Position numbers and translations under genes: made by a program. Shown piece by piece: positions 23,200 through 32,037 of a stretch of 64,000 nt of DNA; position 1 is the stretch's first letter, and the number at the start of each line of letters is the position of its first letter. The DNA is from Verrucomicrobiaceae bacterium. GTDB taxonomy: Bacteria; Verrucomicrobiota; Verrucomicrobiia; Verrucomicrobiales; Verrucomicrobiaceae. The stretch covers positions 1 through 64,000 of the forward strand of contig JAIXYN010000037.1 in the NCBI GenBank assembly GCA_027490195.1. Reading direction: 5' to 3'. The notes beneath the pieces were generated by a model. The model worked only from the letters and a program-made list of their open reading frames with translations. It was not told where the DNA came from and made no database searches.

Positions 23200-24141
23200 A
23201 TGAAACGCCTCCTGCTCCATCTATGCCCCTGCCTTGTTCTGATCACCGCGCCTCTGCAGGCTCAGGAACCGGAGCGAATCCGCGACATCATTTATACCAA
23301 GCATGATGGCGTGGCGCTGACCATGGATGTGTTCAAGCCGGTGAAGCCGAACGGGGCGGGCATCATCAAGATCGTCAGCGGTGGCTGGAAGTCGAACCAC
23401 AATGGCATCAGCGATGGTGGCTGGCCGAAGGCGGGCTACACGACGTTTGTGGTCGTGCACGGCACGCAGCCGAGGTTTCAGGTGGAGGAGATCGTGGCGG
23501 ATTTGAATCGTGCGGTGAGGTTTGTGCGCAGCCATGCGGCAGAGTATGGCGTGGACCCACAAAAGCTCGGTGTCACAGGCAGCAGCGCGGGCGGGCACCT
23601 CAGCCTGATGCTGGCGACACGTGGAGGCCCTGGAGATGCGAAGGCGGCTGACCCGATTGACCGCGAAAGCAGTGCCGTGAATGCCGTGGCGTGCTTTTAC
23701 CCACCGACCGATTACCTGAACTGGTTCGAGCCGGGCGACAATGCGGTCGGCATTGGCAAGCTCGCTGCGTATGCGGGGGCGTTTGGTCCGAAGGCAGCGA
23801 CTGAGGAAGGCCGCACGGCATTGGGGCGCGAGCTCTCGTCCATCTACTGGGTTCACAAGGGGCAGCCGCCCATCTTTATCGTGCATGGCGATGCCGACCC
23901 ACAGGTGTCGATCACACAATCGCAGCGTTTTCTCAAACGCTGTCACGAAGAGGGAGTGGTGTGCGAGCTGGTCATCCGGGAAGGTGCCGGCCACGGCGGC
24001 TGGCAGGAAATGCCGCAGGACACGGAGCGAATGGTTGAGTGGTTTGATCTGCAACTGCTCGGCAAACAGCCGACCAAGGCCTTCACGCTGAATGTTTCGT
24101 CTCTACCCAGCACACCGGTGCAGAAGGTGAAGAAGCCTTGA
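23200..24141 (+). CDS. Secreted alpha/beta hydrolase (prolyl-oligopeptidase/BD-FAE-like)
   Basis: 313 residues with a Sec leader ending LQAQ. The nucleophile motif GSSAGGH has Ser129, the acid is plausibly Asp in VHGDADPQVS and the base His in EGAGHGGW. The usual HGGG oxyanion motif is replaced by KIVSGGWKSN, so the oxyanion hole differs from the paralogue at 8757. It sits between another secreted hydrolase and a secreted beta-helix protein; all three may act on the same external polymer. The specific ester substrate is unknown. Confidence 0.8.
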   Translation: MKRLLLHLCPCLVLITAPLQAQEPERIRDIIYTKHDGVALTMDVFKPVKPNGAGIIKIVSGGWKSNHNGISDGGWPKAGYTTFVVVHGTQPRFQVEEIVADLNRAVRFVRSHAAEYGVDPQKLGVTGSSAGGHLSLMLATRGGPGDAKAADPIDRESSAVNAVACFYPPTDYLNWFEPGDNAVGIGKLAAYAGAFGPKAATEEGRTALGRELSSIYWVHKGQPPIFIVHGDADPQVSITQSQRFLKRCHEEGVVCELVIREGAGHGGWQEMPQDTERMVEWFDLQLLGKQPTKAFTLNVSSLPSTPVQKVKKP

Positions 24142-24165
24142 GTTAAATTTCGCATCCCCTTTATC

Positions 24166-25779
24166 ATGAAGACCTTCGTCTGCCTCTTGATGCTTTCTGC
24201 CACCGTTTGGGCGGATGATTCGGCAACACTCGCCGCCTTGCTTGCCAAAGGCGGCGTGGTGACGATTCCGGCGGGGGACTATCATCTCGATGGCACCAAG
24301 CCGTTGCCCCTGGCCTCAAACATGACTGTATTCGCTCATGGGGCCAGATTCATACTTTCCGATGTGCTGCCTGACAAAGCGCGTGTGGTGCTGTTTGCGG
24401 GAGAGAACATCGCACACTTTACCTGGCATGGTGGGGAATTTGTCGGCCATGTGTTTGACCCTGCCCAAAAAGAAAACCTGTGGGAACCCAATGCGAATAC
24501 GAAGGGCATCGAGATCACCACGACGAAGGATGGGGGCACGCATGACATCCTGTTTCGCGAGGTAAAGTCCAACGGCATGGCCGGAGCCGTGATCGGAGTT
24601 CACGGCCTGACCGGGAAAAGCAGTGAGAGTGAAGTGACTGCCTATGCCGAACGCGTGGCGGTGGAAAGCTGCACGCTGCTGCGCAGTGGCAAATTCATGT
24701 GGGACTACGGTTACCTCTGGCAGATCATGACTTGGCCGGAGTCTTACGAGCCTTGGGAAGTCGAGCGGGCACGGAAATATTTTCGCACCGACCTGATGCG
24801 CGAGGTGAAGTTCAGCGGCGGGCTCGTGAAGTTTGACAACACAAACCGGCCGCTTGTCGTCAGCGAGACTGACGACCCCAAAGACGCGATCACCTTCATG
24901 GGCGCGGATTTGCCCAAGAACATCATTCGTGGCCGCCAATACTTCGTCGTCGAATCCGCACCGGAATACATCAAGATCGCCGACGATCCAAAAGGTCCAC
25001 CGATTCAATTCGAAGGAGAGGGCGGCGGCAGTCTGGCCTTCAACCTCAGTGCCACCTACTTGTCTGCCTATGCTCCGACGGGCAGCGGCCCCGGCAAAGG
25101 CGCATTCGACATCGTCGGCGCCAGAGATGTGCGCGTCACAGGCTGCCAGCTCAGCGCGATCGGCGACACGATGCACATCCAGCGCAGCCGAAACATCATC
25201 TTTGCGAACAATCACATTCTCGGCAGCCGAATGGGTGCCTTCTTTCTGGCAGAGTACTGCCAGAATGCCACGATCACCGGCAACCTTGTCGATGGCACCA
25301 ACGGCTCTCGTGTAATCAGCGTGGAGAAGAGCTGCACGGACGTGACAATGACGGGCAACACCTTTCGCAACGGCGGACGCGGTGCGTGGATCAATCAGCC
25401 GGTCAATTTCATCATGACCGGCAATGTCTTCGTCAACAACACCACGAAAAACGAACCCGACATGCGGCGTGGGCGCATTGCCTATCGCACCGCGAAGCCC
25501 GGTGAATTCCCCGAGCTCTACTTCACGATCTACGAGCCAGGAGCCACATACGGCCCCATCATCGTACGTGACAACATTTTCATCCTCGGCGACTCCGCAC
25601 CCAAAGAAGCCGTCACCTTCGCGCCCAACGGCCATGATCTGCAATTCAGCGGCAACACTTTCCAAAACAAGGCCGCCACCATAGTTGTTGATCCCAGCTG
25701 CAAGAATGCGTTGATCGAAAACAACCAGGGTGCAACGACCGTCAGCAAGCCCGTGGATTTTAATCACGGGCGGCGGTGA
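24166..25779 (+). CDS. Secreted right-handed parallel beta-helix protein
   Basis: 537 residues with a Sec leader (MKTFVCLLMLSATVWAD). From about residue 100 to the end it has beta-helix-like coils with repeated asparagine/glycine turns: RNIIFANNHILGSRMG, QNATITGNLVDGTNGSR, TDVTMTGNTFRNGGRG, NFIMTGNVFVNN. This is the pectate-lyase-like/right-handed helix fold found in carbohydrate-active and adhesin proteins. An N-terminal region of short strands (LAALLAKGGVVTIPAGDYHL) is the family's typical start. No catalytic residues are assigned; it may bind or cleave polysaccharide. Confidence 0.8.
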   Translation: MKTFVCLLMLSATVWADDSATLAALLAKGGVVTIPAGDYHLDGTKPLPLASNMTVFAHGARFILSDVLPDKARVVLFAGENIAHFTWHGGEFVGHVFDPAQKENLWEPNANTKGIEITTTKDGGTHDILFREVKSNGMAGAVIGVHGLTGKSSESEVTAYAERVAVESCTLLRSGKFMWDYGYLWQIMTWPESYEPWEVERARKYFRTDLMREVKFSGGLVKFDNTNRPLVVSETDDPKDAITFMGADLPKNIIRGRQYFVVESAPEYIKIADDPKGPPIQFEGEGGGSLAFNLSATYLSAYAPTGSGPGKGAFDIVGARDVRVTGCQLSAIGDTMHIQRSRNIIFANNHILGSRMGAFFLAEYCQNATITGNLVDGTNGSRVISVEKSCTDVTMTGNTFRNGGRGAWINQPVNFIMTGNVFVNNTTKNEPDMRRGRIAYRTAKPGEFPELYFTIYEPGATYGPIIVRDNIFILGDSAPKEAVTFAPNGHDLQFSGNTFQNKAATIVVDPSCKNALIENNQGATTVSKPVDFNHGRR

Positions 25780-25851
25780 AAACTGCAGAAGCTTGCCCGG
25801 CATGCGAATCCACTCGAAAAGCGTGGAGGGTCTGTGCTATAGGCTGTTCTC

Positions 25852-26529
25852 ATGCCTCTTACCCGCATTTACCTGATCCGTCACGGTGCCACCATTCTGA
25901 CTGCCGAAGACCGTTTTGCCGGTGCCACCAATGTGCCGCTGTCAGATGAAGGCCGCAGGCAGGCGGGACATCTTGCGCAGCGCTTGAAAGGCTTGCCGGT
26001 GACGGCAGTTTACGCCTCCCCACTCGACCGCACGATGGAAACCGCGCGCATTCTGGCTGCATCCCATCAACTGGAGGTCAACCCGCGTGACGGCCTGCGT
26101 GAGATCTCGCACGGCCATTGGGAACAACTGACGCGCGCCGAGGTGGAGCAGCAGTTTCCCACCGAAGCGGCCGCCTGGGATGAAGATCCCTTCACCTTTG
26201 CACCTGCTGGCGGCGAAAGCGGTCTGGCAGTGACCGCACGCGCCCTGCCTGCATTGATGGAGATTGTCAGACAACACGAAGGCGAGTCGGTGATCGTCGT
26301 TTCGCACAAGGCTACGATTCGCCTGCTGCTCAGTTCCCTGCTCGGATTCGACCCCCGGCGGTATCGGGACAATCTGGATCAAAACCCGGCGGCCCTGAAC
26401 GTCGTGGACTTCAAAGATCCGGTCCGTGCGCGCCTGATGCTGTTCAACGACACCTCGCATTACTCCGAGGATACACTGATCAAGCCGGACACGCCGAAGG
26501 CCTGCCTTTCGAGCTGGTGGGCGAAATAA
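25852..26529 (+). CDS. Histidine phosphatase / phosphoglycerate-mutase family protein
   Basis: 225 residues beginning IYLIRHGATILTAEDRFAG: the RHG motif near residue 11 is the phosphohistidine centre. ASPLDRTMETARIL, GLREISHGHWE and VSHKATIRLLL complete the four-residue catalytic set (R-H...E-H). The family covers 2,3-bisphosphoglycerate-dependent mutase, phosphatases for cobalamin or glucosyl-3-phosphoglycerate, and others; the substrate is not clear here. It is convergent with the sialate O-acetylesterase gene, whose end lies 10 bases away. Confidence 0.85.
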   Translation: MPLTRIYLIRHGATILTAEDRFAGATNVPLSDEGRRQAGHLAQRLKGLPVTAVYASPLDRTMETARILAASHQLEVNPRDGLREISHGHWEQLTRAEVEQQFPTEAAAWDEDPFTFAPAGGESGLAVTARALPALMEIVRQHEGESVIVVSHKATIRLLLSSLLGFDPRRYRDNLDQNPAALNVVDFKDPVRARLMLFNDTSHYSEDTLIKPDTPKACLSSWWAK

Positions 26530-26542
26530 CCCGCCCTGTTAT
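26519..26542. terminator. Short hairpin between convergent genes
   Basis: gggcg (26519-26523) pairs with cgccc (26532-26536), followed by tgttatttctttg on the plus strand; the stem overlaps the last codons of the plus-strand gene and serves both directions. A weak bidirectional terminator candidate. Confidence 0.4.
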
Positions 26543-28287
26543 TTCTTTGGAGCAGTGGCTTTGAATTTCGTGAGCAGTTCCTGAACCTTCTTGCGCAGTT
26601 CCATAGCCTCAGGGTTTTTACGGTCCATCGCTTGTAACTTGGCGTTCAGTGTTTTGATTTCCGTGGCCAAAGCACGTCGATCCTCCAGTTCCTTTGCTGC
26701 CTGCGTGAGTGGCGGGGCGGCCTCCACGTCATCCCAGTCATCCGTGCGGAAGATGGAAGCAGGCAGGCCGTCGCTGTTGACAAGATTCGCACCTTCGGGA
26801 TTCGCCGCCCAGGCATAGCGCACCGCCACAGGTTGCTTCACATCGGCGTTGCTCACTAGCACACGGTCCTTGCCGTCGATCTTCGCATCCGCCCAATGCC
26901 AGACGCGATCTGACCCGGCTATTTCGAAGCGCTTCAGATCCGCTCCGTCACGTGATTTCAATCCTTGGCCAGCATGATCAAAGGTCACACGCACAACTCC
27001 GTCTTTGACCTCACTCGCTTTGAAAAGCGGACCGCTGTACACCAGATCTCGACCATAGTCTTTTGCCAATGCCCAGCGCGCGAGTCGGCTCCCCGGCGTC
27101 ATTTTATCCTTCGGATGAATGTCACTCACCTCGCCCACATCATTGATCACTGCCATGCCGGTCTTCGGAGTGGATACGAGGATGTGGCGCATGCGATCCT
27201 GCAGCAGCGCCCAGGGGTCCGGTGTGCCCGGTACGGTGGATGGCGCATGAAAGTTCGCCAACTGCACAAAGTAGAATGAGAATTCATCACCCCAGCGTTT
27301 GCGCCAGTCACGAATCATCAAGGGCAGCGTTTGGTCATACGGAACTGCGCCAGCCCTGGCATTGCCCTCGCCCTGGTACCAGATGGCCCCGCGCATCGTG
27401 TAACCGACAAACGGATGGATCATCGCATCAAACAGCACACCCGGCATGCCTTCGGTTTCCAGCGGTGGTTTGGGCTCGCTAGGCTTCTTGGGCAGACGCT
27501 TGCGTTCCTCGGCGGACTTGCCCTTCGCCGCAGCCATCGTGGCTTTCCACTTTTCCAGTTGTGTTTCGTAGTTCGCTTTGGCTTTGACGGGATCATAAGC
27601 GGCGGCCTCTGCCATCAGCTTGTCCACCATCACCTTTGTGCCTGAAAGGGTAATCAGAGCCTCACGGCTGGTGAAGGTTTCCACCGGCTTGCCGCCCCAG
27701 CACGTTTTAAGCACGCCGACAGGAACGCCGAGTTCCTGATGCAGTTTCAGCGCGAAGAAAAAGGCGACCGCGGAGAAGCCCGGCACCGTTTCCGGAGTGC
27801 AGCGTGACCACTCCCCTTCAATGTCAGCCTGCGGCTTCTCGGCAGTAACGAGCGGTGCATTGAACATGCGCAGGCCCGGGTAGCTGGCCTTGGTCATCAG
27901 GTCCGCGTAAGCAGGTGTGCGGTTCATGGTGTAATACATGTTCGACTGGCCAGAGGCCAGCCAGACTTCGCCGACGAGCACATCCTTGATCGTCGCGCTG
28001 TCGGCATCCGCTTTGACCGTCAGTTCCGCGCCCGTCGCATCGGCTGCGCCCGTTGGAATCACGGCGCGCCAGTGGCCCTTGTCATTGGCCGTGGCAGACG
28101 CGGTCTTGCCTTTGAAACTCACCGTTACCTCTGAATTCGGTGATGCTTGGCCCCAGATGGCCGCCTCACGCTCGCGCTGAAGCACCATGTGATCGCTGAA
28201 AAAGTGTGGCAGCGAGAGTTCGGCCAGCAAACTGGCAGGCAGGCCCAGGCAAAGGGCGACGGCAAGGACACGTGAAAGAGCTTTCAT
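26539..28287 (-). CDS. Sialate O-acetylesterase family protein
   Basis: 582 residues, with a Sec leader ending LLAELSLPHFFSDHMVLQR. The catalytic block is VWLASGQSNMYYT (Ser near residue 119), with the family's MVLQRE start, LKTCWGGKPVETF, GMPGVLFDAMIHPFVGYTMRGAIWYQGEGNA and a HPKDK motif near the His. The C-terminal 60 residues are coiled-coil-like (AAKELEDRRALATEIKTLNAKLQA), an extra on the usual family. It removes O-acetyl groups from sialic acids or related sugars outside the cytoplasm. It is divergent from the thioesterase at 28379. Confidence 0.9.
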   Translation of the reverse strand: MKALSRVLAVALCLGLPASLLAELSLPHFFSDHMVLQREREAAIWGQASPNSEVTVSFKGKTASATANDKGHWRAVIPTGAADATGAELTVKADADSATIKDVLVGEVWLASGQSNMYYTMNRTPAYADLMTKASYPGLRMFNAPLVTAEKPQADIEGEWSRCTPETVPGFSAVAFFFALKLHQELGVPVGVLKTCWGGKPVETFTSREALITLSGTKVMVDKLMAEAAAYDPVKAKANYETQLEKWKATMAAAKGKSAEERKRLPKKPSEPKPPLETEGMPGVLFDAMIHPFVGYTMRGAIWYQGEGNARAGAVPYDQTLPLMIRDWRKRWGDEFSFYFVQLANFHAPSTVPGTPDPWALLQDRMRHILVSTPKTGMAVINDVGEVSDIHPKDKMTPGSRLARWALAKDYGRDLVYSGPLFKASEVKDGVVRVTFDHAGQGLKSRDGADLKRFEIAGSDRVWHWADAKIDGKDRVLVSNADVKQPVAVRYAWAANPEGANLVNSDGLPASIFRTDDWDDVEAAPPLTQAAKELEDRRALATEIKTLNAKLQAMDRKNPEAMELRKKVQELLTKFKATAPKK

Positions 28288-28378
28288 GGTGATTGGGCGG
28301 GGTGAGAACGATCTGAAAGCCCCGGCCTATCGTGAAGATCGTTGCGAATTCGCGCGGCATCCCGACAGTTCCGACCCC

Positions 28379-28822
28379 ATGAACGACGACCTCCTGCGTG
28401 ACACCGAACGCTTCCTCCATGAGCAGATCCCGCTCACACACGCTATGGGCGTGAAGCTGGAAAGCTACGATGGCACACAACTCGTCGTGACGGCGCCCTT
28501 GGAGCCGAATCACAATCATCTCGGAACCGCCTTTGGCGGCAGCCTTAGCGCACTGACTACGCTGACCGGATACGCAATGCTCTGGCTTCAGCTCGGCGAC
28601 CGCCATGCTCACATCGTCATCCGTGAGAGCTCCATCCGATACAAGCGCCCCGTCCTCGGCACGCTGCGTGCCGTGTGTGTGCGACCTGATGATGCGGCAC
28701 TCAAGGCATTCAAGACGACATTCCAAAGCACGGGCAAAGCGCACCTCAAACTTCAGGTACAGGTCATCCACGCAGATCAAGTCTGCGTGATGTTTGAAGG
28801 AGATTTCGTGGCACTTCGATAA
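28379..28822 (+). CDS. YiiD C-terminal-type thioesterase domain protein
   Basis: 147 residues from the ATG at 28379 (MNDDLLRDTERFLHEQIP); the longer frame overlaps the divergent esterase start. It has LTHAMGVKLESYDGTQLVVTAPLEPNHNHLGTAFGGSLSALTTLTGY, the hotdog-fold domain found at the C-terminus of E. coli YiiD and in YigI-like proteins, with N-H-x-x-x-G-T-x-F-G-G-S around the active-site helix. Likely an acyl-CoA or acyl-ACP thioesterase; substrate unknown. A second hotdog protein, of another subtype, is at 1724. Confidence 0.8.
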   Translation: MNDDLLRDTERFLHEQIPLTHAMGVKLESYDGTQLVVTAPLEPNHNHLGTAFGGSLSALTTLTGYAMLWLQLGDRHAHIVIRESSIRYKRPVLGTLRAVCVRPDDAALKAFKTTFQSTGKAHLKLQVQVIHADQVCVMFEGDFVALR

Positions 28823-28835
28823 AGACAGCCACAGG

Positions 28836-29156
28836 TCATTTGGCCTTCGCCACGCCCATGTCCACGAGTTCGACACGGCGGTTCTTCGCACGGCCTTCCT
28901 CGGTGGCATTCGTCGCCAAGGGAGAAGCGAATGAAATCCCCACAGGAAACAGTCGCTCCTTGGAAATGCCTTTTTCCGCCAGATTCGATACCACGGAATC
29001 AGCACGTCGCTGCGATAGGCTGCGATTGTATTCGAAACTACCTTCAGTATCCGTATGCCCAACAACGAGCACACGCAGGTCCGGCTTTTCCTGCAGCAGT
29101 TTGGCGATCTCTGACAGCGTTGCTTCGGAGTATGGGAAAGGGCTTCCTGGGCCCAC
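28836..29156 (-). pseudogene. OmpA C-terminal domain remnant (5'-truncated)
   Basis: About 106 residues readable: ATLSEIAKLLQEKPDLRVLVVGHTDTEGS, then YNRSLSQRRADSVVSNLAEKGI and GRAKNRRVELVDMG, the peptidoglycan-binding OmpA-like domain with conserved NRRVEL. But its 5' end (about 29137-29156) is not family-like, lacks a signal peptide or a complete start of the domain, and the frame begins at a GTG. It abuts a plus-strand gene fragment at 29157, so it is probably the left-over end of a longer envelope protein cut by a rearrangement. Confidence 0.7.
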
Positions 29157-29254
29157 TGGATGTTGAATGGGAAAAAGACTGGGAGACCAGCCTGCCAGAT
29201 GTGACCAAGTGCCTGGAGTTCGTGAAGAATTTCAAGCCCACGTCGATGAAGTAA
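29157..29254 (+). pseudogene. C-terminal fragment of a plus-strand gene
   Basis: The frame gat gtt gaa ... aag taa encodes about 32 residues that look like a genuine protein end (DVEWEKDWETSLPDVTKC, then LEFVKNFKPTSMK). It has no start and is fused to the OmpA remnant on the other strand. A strong Rho-independent terminator follows at 29282-29320, which supports that it is the 3' end of a once-transcribed gene. It resembles ends of sugar isomerases, without certainty. Confidence 0.45.
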
Positions 29255-29281
29255 CCGCCTTTTCAAAAATCAATTCCACTG

Positions 29282-29320
29282 CGGCGCAGGGTCATGCACC
29301 TTGCGCCGTTTTGTTTTTTT
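29282..29320 (+). terminator. Rho-independent terminator
   Basis: cggcgcagggt pairs with accttgcgccg (one G-T pair; 29282-29308, loop catgc), followed by the T-rich tract ttttgttttttt. The strongest terminator seen in the window; it follows the gene remnant at 29157-29254. Confidence 0.85.
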
Positions 29321-29376
29321 GGGTTCACCAGATATTCAATGCATCATCCAGCATTGACCAGACAACGTCCGCCACC

Positions 29377-29976
29377 ATGATTCGCGCCATGAAACACCGC
29401 CCCCTGCTCCTTTCTCTCCTCCTGATCTGCCTTGGCACAACGATCTCCCGCGCCGACCAATTCGTGCTGTTCGATGTCACGTTCACCTTCACCCAGGAAG
29501 ACGCTCTCAATTCAAAACCCAATCAGTCGCACTACTATGTGAGGGGCGACATGATAAATGCCCAGCGCCCCAAGGACTGGACCACACCTGTGGATTATCG
29601 CAACGGCACCGTACATGTGCGGCTCGAAGTCCTCGAAAAGCCCGCTGGTGATCAACCAACGACTTGGAGCATCTGCTACATCCCAAACAAAGGCCAGAAC
29701 CACGGCTACGGCTGCATTGGCAGCGGCGTTTATAAAACAACTGGCGTGCATGAGAAGGACCTCGACATGACCACCTTCTGGCAAAACAACGACATCGTCT
29801 GGAACCAAGGCATCAAGGAAATGCACCTTGTCATCAAAGACGATCACAACCTCCATGCCCACAAACGTCCTGATCCCGAGAAGTTTTTTCCCACCAAGGT
29901 GCGCATGACACTCACCCAGGTGTCCAAAGGCGCGAAGTATGATCCGCCGGCGTCTGTGGCCCCAAGCCAAAAGTAA
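29377..29976 (+). CDS. Secreted protein of unknown function
   Basis: 199 residues from the ATG at 29377 (MIRAMKHRP; an in-frame ATG 12 bases later would also fit). The leader MKHRPLLLSLLLICLGTTISRAD is a Sec signal. The mature domain has many aromatic and His residues (VTFTFTQEDALNSKP, NQSHYYVRGDMIN, YIPNKGQNHGYGCIG, HAHKRPDPEKFFPTKVR) and looks compact and beta-rich. It is probably periplasmic. No family recognised. The upstream 100 bases hold the terminator of the preceding remnant, so this gene must have its own promoter. Confidence 0.6.
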   Translation: MIRAMKHRPLLLSLLLICLGTTISRADQFVLFDVTFTFTQEDALNSKPNQSHYYVRGDMINAQRPKDWTTPVDYRNGTVHVRLEVLEKPAGDQPTTWSICYIPNKGQNHGYGCIGSGVYKTTGVHEKDLDMTTFWQNNDIVWNQGIKEMHLVIKDDHNLHAHKRPDPEKFFPTKVRMTLTQVSKGAKYDPPASVAPSQK

Positions 29977-30133
29977 TTGCCATACATAGCAATATTTTTA
30001 GTATGTTATTTTCATATTAAAGGATTGGACGACAGAAAACCATGGTGTTAATGACCGGTTTCGCTAAATACAACACTGTAAATATGCAGATGTATACTTT
30101 TTGCGAAATGTCTCCAGAACGGAATCCTGAAAT

Positions 30134-30736
30134 ATGATCCTCCAACGCCTCACCAAACTGCTCAGCGAAGCACCCCGCCCAAAGGGAGTCCAGCCCACCC
30201 TGTTGATTCTCCATGCGACCGCTGGAGCTAGTGCCAGGTCGAGCATCGATTACCTGCGGACCAAGGGTAATGCCTATCACTTCATCATTGGCCGGGACAC
30301 TGTCGATTCCGACTGGACCTACAAATCCAACGGCACCGAATGCACGGTGTTCCAATGCGTTCGTTACCACCATCGAGGCACCCATGTGTCCACCAAGATT
30401 CCGGTGCCCGGCACCAATGGCGGTCATATCAACGATCACTCCATTGCCATCAGCTTGGCCAACCTTCAGGCTCACGTGACGAATGACCCGGCTTCGGGGC
30501 CGGAGGCATACACTGCGCAGCAGATGCTTGCACTGAATGAGCTCATCACCCTCGTTAAAGCCGAAGTGCCAACGCTGAAGTATCTGACAACGCACGCTGT
30601 CGTTCAGCCGTGGAACCGTGCCGACCCCGTGCGCATTGATGGCCCGGCCTTGGCCGCCAGATACGGTTTCACTTGGTGGAAGCCCACGGCTGCGGAGATC
30701 AAAAAATACAAGCCTAGATCTCCCTCTGCGAGATGA
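30134..30736 (+). CDS. N-acetylmuramoyl-L-alanine amidase (Amidase_2 type)
   Basis: 200 residues of the PGRP/Amidase_2 fold: LLILHATAGASARSSIDYLRTKGNAYHFIIGRDTV with HAT as the first zinc His, KYHHRGTH-like RYHHRGTHVS, and the C-terminal YLTTHAVVQPWNRADPV with the second His and the conserved Asp. It cleaves the amide between MurNAc and L-Ala. There is no signal peptide or phage-linked gene, so it may be released by another route or be a remnant of phage endolysin ancestry. The leader region before it is AT-rich. Confidence 0.85.
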   Translation: MILQRLTKLLSEAPRPKGVQPTLLILHATAGASARSSIDYLRTKGNAYHFIIGRDTVDSDWTYKSNGTECTVFQCVRYHHRGTHVSTKIPVPGTNGGHINDHSIAISLANLQAHVTNDPASGPEAYTAQQMLALNELITLVKAEVPTLKYLTTHAVVQPWNRADPVRIDGPALAARYGFTWWKPTAAEIKKYKPRSPSAR

Positions 30737-30754
30737 GCGGTGTGTGGGGCGGTT

Positions 30755-31162
30755 TCAACGCCTCGTTGGTGTCACATACCCGCAGCCCACCCAGCCTCTC
30801 CTTCCTTCGACCTGGATTTCCACCCATCCGCTGTCGCGCCCATTGCGCTGCCCTGTCCCCCACACAGTCGTTCCGGGGAATGCACTTCCTGGCAGTGAAG
30901 GATGACGGAGTGCAGGGCCTGACCGCACTTGCAGGATGTCATCGGCAGGCACATTGACCATGCGCAAGGCAATGTCTGCTTCTTTAGCATTATCCAAGTC
31001 GGGAAAAGATACCTCCTCAACATTTCCAACGTGCTGGGCGATCCTCTCATTGTGAGAGTCAAATAGCTCATGGCAACGCAACCTCTTTCCGGCAGTCAGG
31101 CCGCTGGGAAATCGATCTGAAGATGGAAAGGCAGAAGTGGGAGCGGCACTAAAGCAGTTCAA
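30755..31162 (-). CDS. Small SH3-like domain protein
   Basis: 135 residues with a TTG start immediately overlapping the phosphotransferase stop (31159-31162), so translation may be coupled. The C-terminal 60 residues, MVNVPADDILQVRSGPALRHP and then WVEIQVEGRRGWVGCGYVTP, match a bacterial SH3-type fold (A-D-D-x-L-x-V-R-x-G-P ... G-W-V). The N-terminal part has no features. It is a small unit whose job is unclear. It is convergent with the amidase gene, to which SH3 domains are often linked, but the direction is opposite. Confidence 0.5.
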   Translation of the reverse strand: MNCFSAAPTSAFPSSDRFPSGLTAGKRLRCHELFDSHNERIAQHVGNVEEVSFPDLDNAKEADIALRMVNVPADDILQVRSGPALRHPSLPGSAFPGTTVWGTGQRNGRDSGWVEIQVEGRRGWVGCGYVTPTRR

Positions 31163-32037
31163 GCAACGGCAATACTGGCACCATCCATCAATGTCTGGAG
31201 CCAGTCGATCCGTCTCTGGAGCTTCGCTTGCCGTTCCTCATTCGGATTCGGATACAGGATTGGATACCACACCGTCATCACAGCAGCACGAGCGATGAGG
31301 CACTGACGCAGCGCCACTTCATCTACAGATCCATAAGCATCGCAGATCGCCTTCACCCAGCTATGATCCCCTTCGAGGATCTGCGCATTCCAGATGATGG
31401 AGGCCACATCCCATTCGACGGGGCCCGAGAACGTGTCCTCCCAGTCGGTCCAAAGCAGCCCAAGCGTCGTGTTCATGAGGTTGCCCATGTGGGCATCTCC
31501 ATGCAGCGGCTGATGTGGAAAACGGCTGAGCACCTCAATGGAATTCGTGAGGTGGTCTCGCAGCATCTGCTGCGTGACTTGAGGAAACAGCTCGCGGTCT
31601 TGCATAATAGCGAGGCTTTCCGTGAGAATCGCCAGCTTAGGCAATGGCACCTCAAAGTGCCGCATGATGTCGTGACAGTGGCGCAGCGTGCGGCCGATCT
31701 CGCATGGATCAGGCTCGGCATCAATGCGGGTGACGAACTGCCAGAAGTTGATCGGGTAGCCCAGATGCTCATGCGGCCCCGGCGGGAGATCTGGATGCAG
31801 CGGGATCACTGGTGCGCCATTCTCCGTCAGATGCTGAGCGATGGCATTCTCCCGCGCAAACCACTCCGTGCCCTGCCGTGGCCCGTCCACATCCTGCACC
31901 ACACGTGCTACCAGCGTTTCCGTGAGGCGCAGCACCAACGTGCTGCCGTTTTGCAGGATATCGCAGCGGTCTGGCGTGATGCCATGGGCAATGGCCGTTT
32001 CTGTGGCGGCGCGGATGGGCAGTTCGGTGTCAGTCAT
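31159..32037 (-). CDS. Phosphotransferase of the aminoglycoside phosphotransferase (APH) family
   Basis: 292 residues of an APH/ChoK-type kinase. The Brenner-like motif FPHQPLHGDAHMGNLM and the DFG-equivalent LLWTDWEDTFSGPVEWDVA (Asp residue after the strand) are both clear, with an N-terminal lobe that has a Gly-rich region. Cytoplasmic, no signal. It may phosphorylate a small amine, sugar or antibiotic; the substrate is unknown. It overlaps the trmO stop by 8 bases at its start, so it is the second gene of a minus-strand operon: trmO, this, SH3-like. Confidence 0.85.
   Translation of the reverse strand: MTDTELPIRAATETAIAHGITPDRCDILQNGSTLVLRLTETLVARVVQDVDGPRQGTEWFARENAIAQHLTENGAPVIPLHPDLPPGPHEHLGYPINFWQFVTRIDAEPDPCEIGRTLRHCHDIMRHFEVPLPKLAILTESLAIMQDRELFPQVTQQMLRDHLTNSIEVLSRFPHQPLHGDAHMGNLMNTTLGLLWTDWEDTFSGPVEWDVASIIWNAQILEGDHSWVKAICDAYGSVDEVALRQCLIARAAVMTVWYPILYPNPNEERQAKLQRRIDWLQTLMDGASIAVA

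Noticed and set aside
24316-25803. 495-codon minus-strand open frame
   Set aside because: Antisense to the beta-helix gene, which has a signal peptide and clear repeats; the minus frame has no family features.
30134-30736. Prophage lysis gene
   Set aside because: The amidase looks like phage endolysins, but no holin, capsid, integrase or terminase is nearby.
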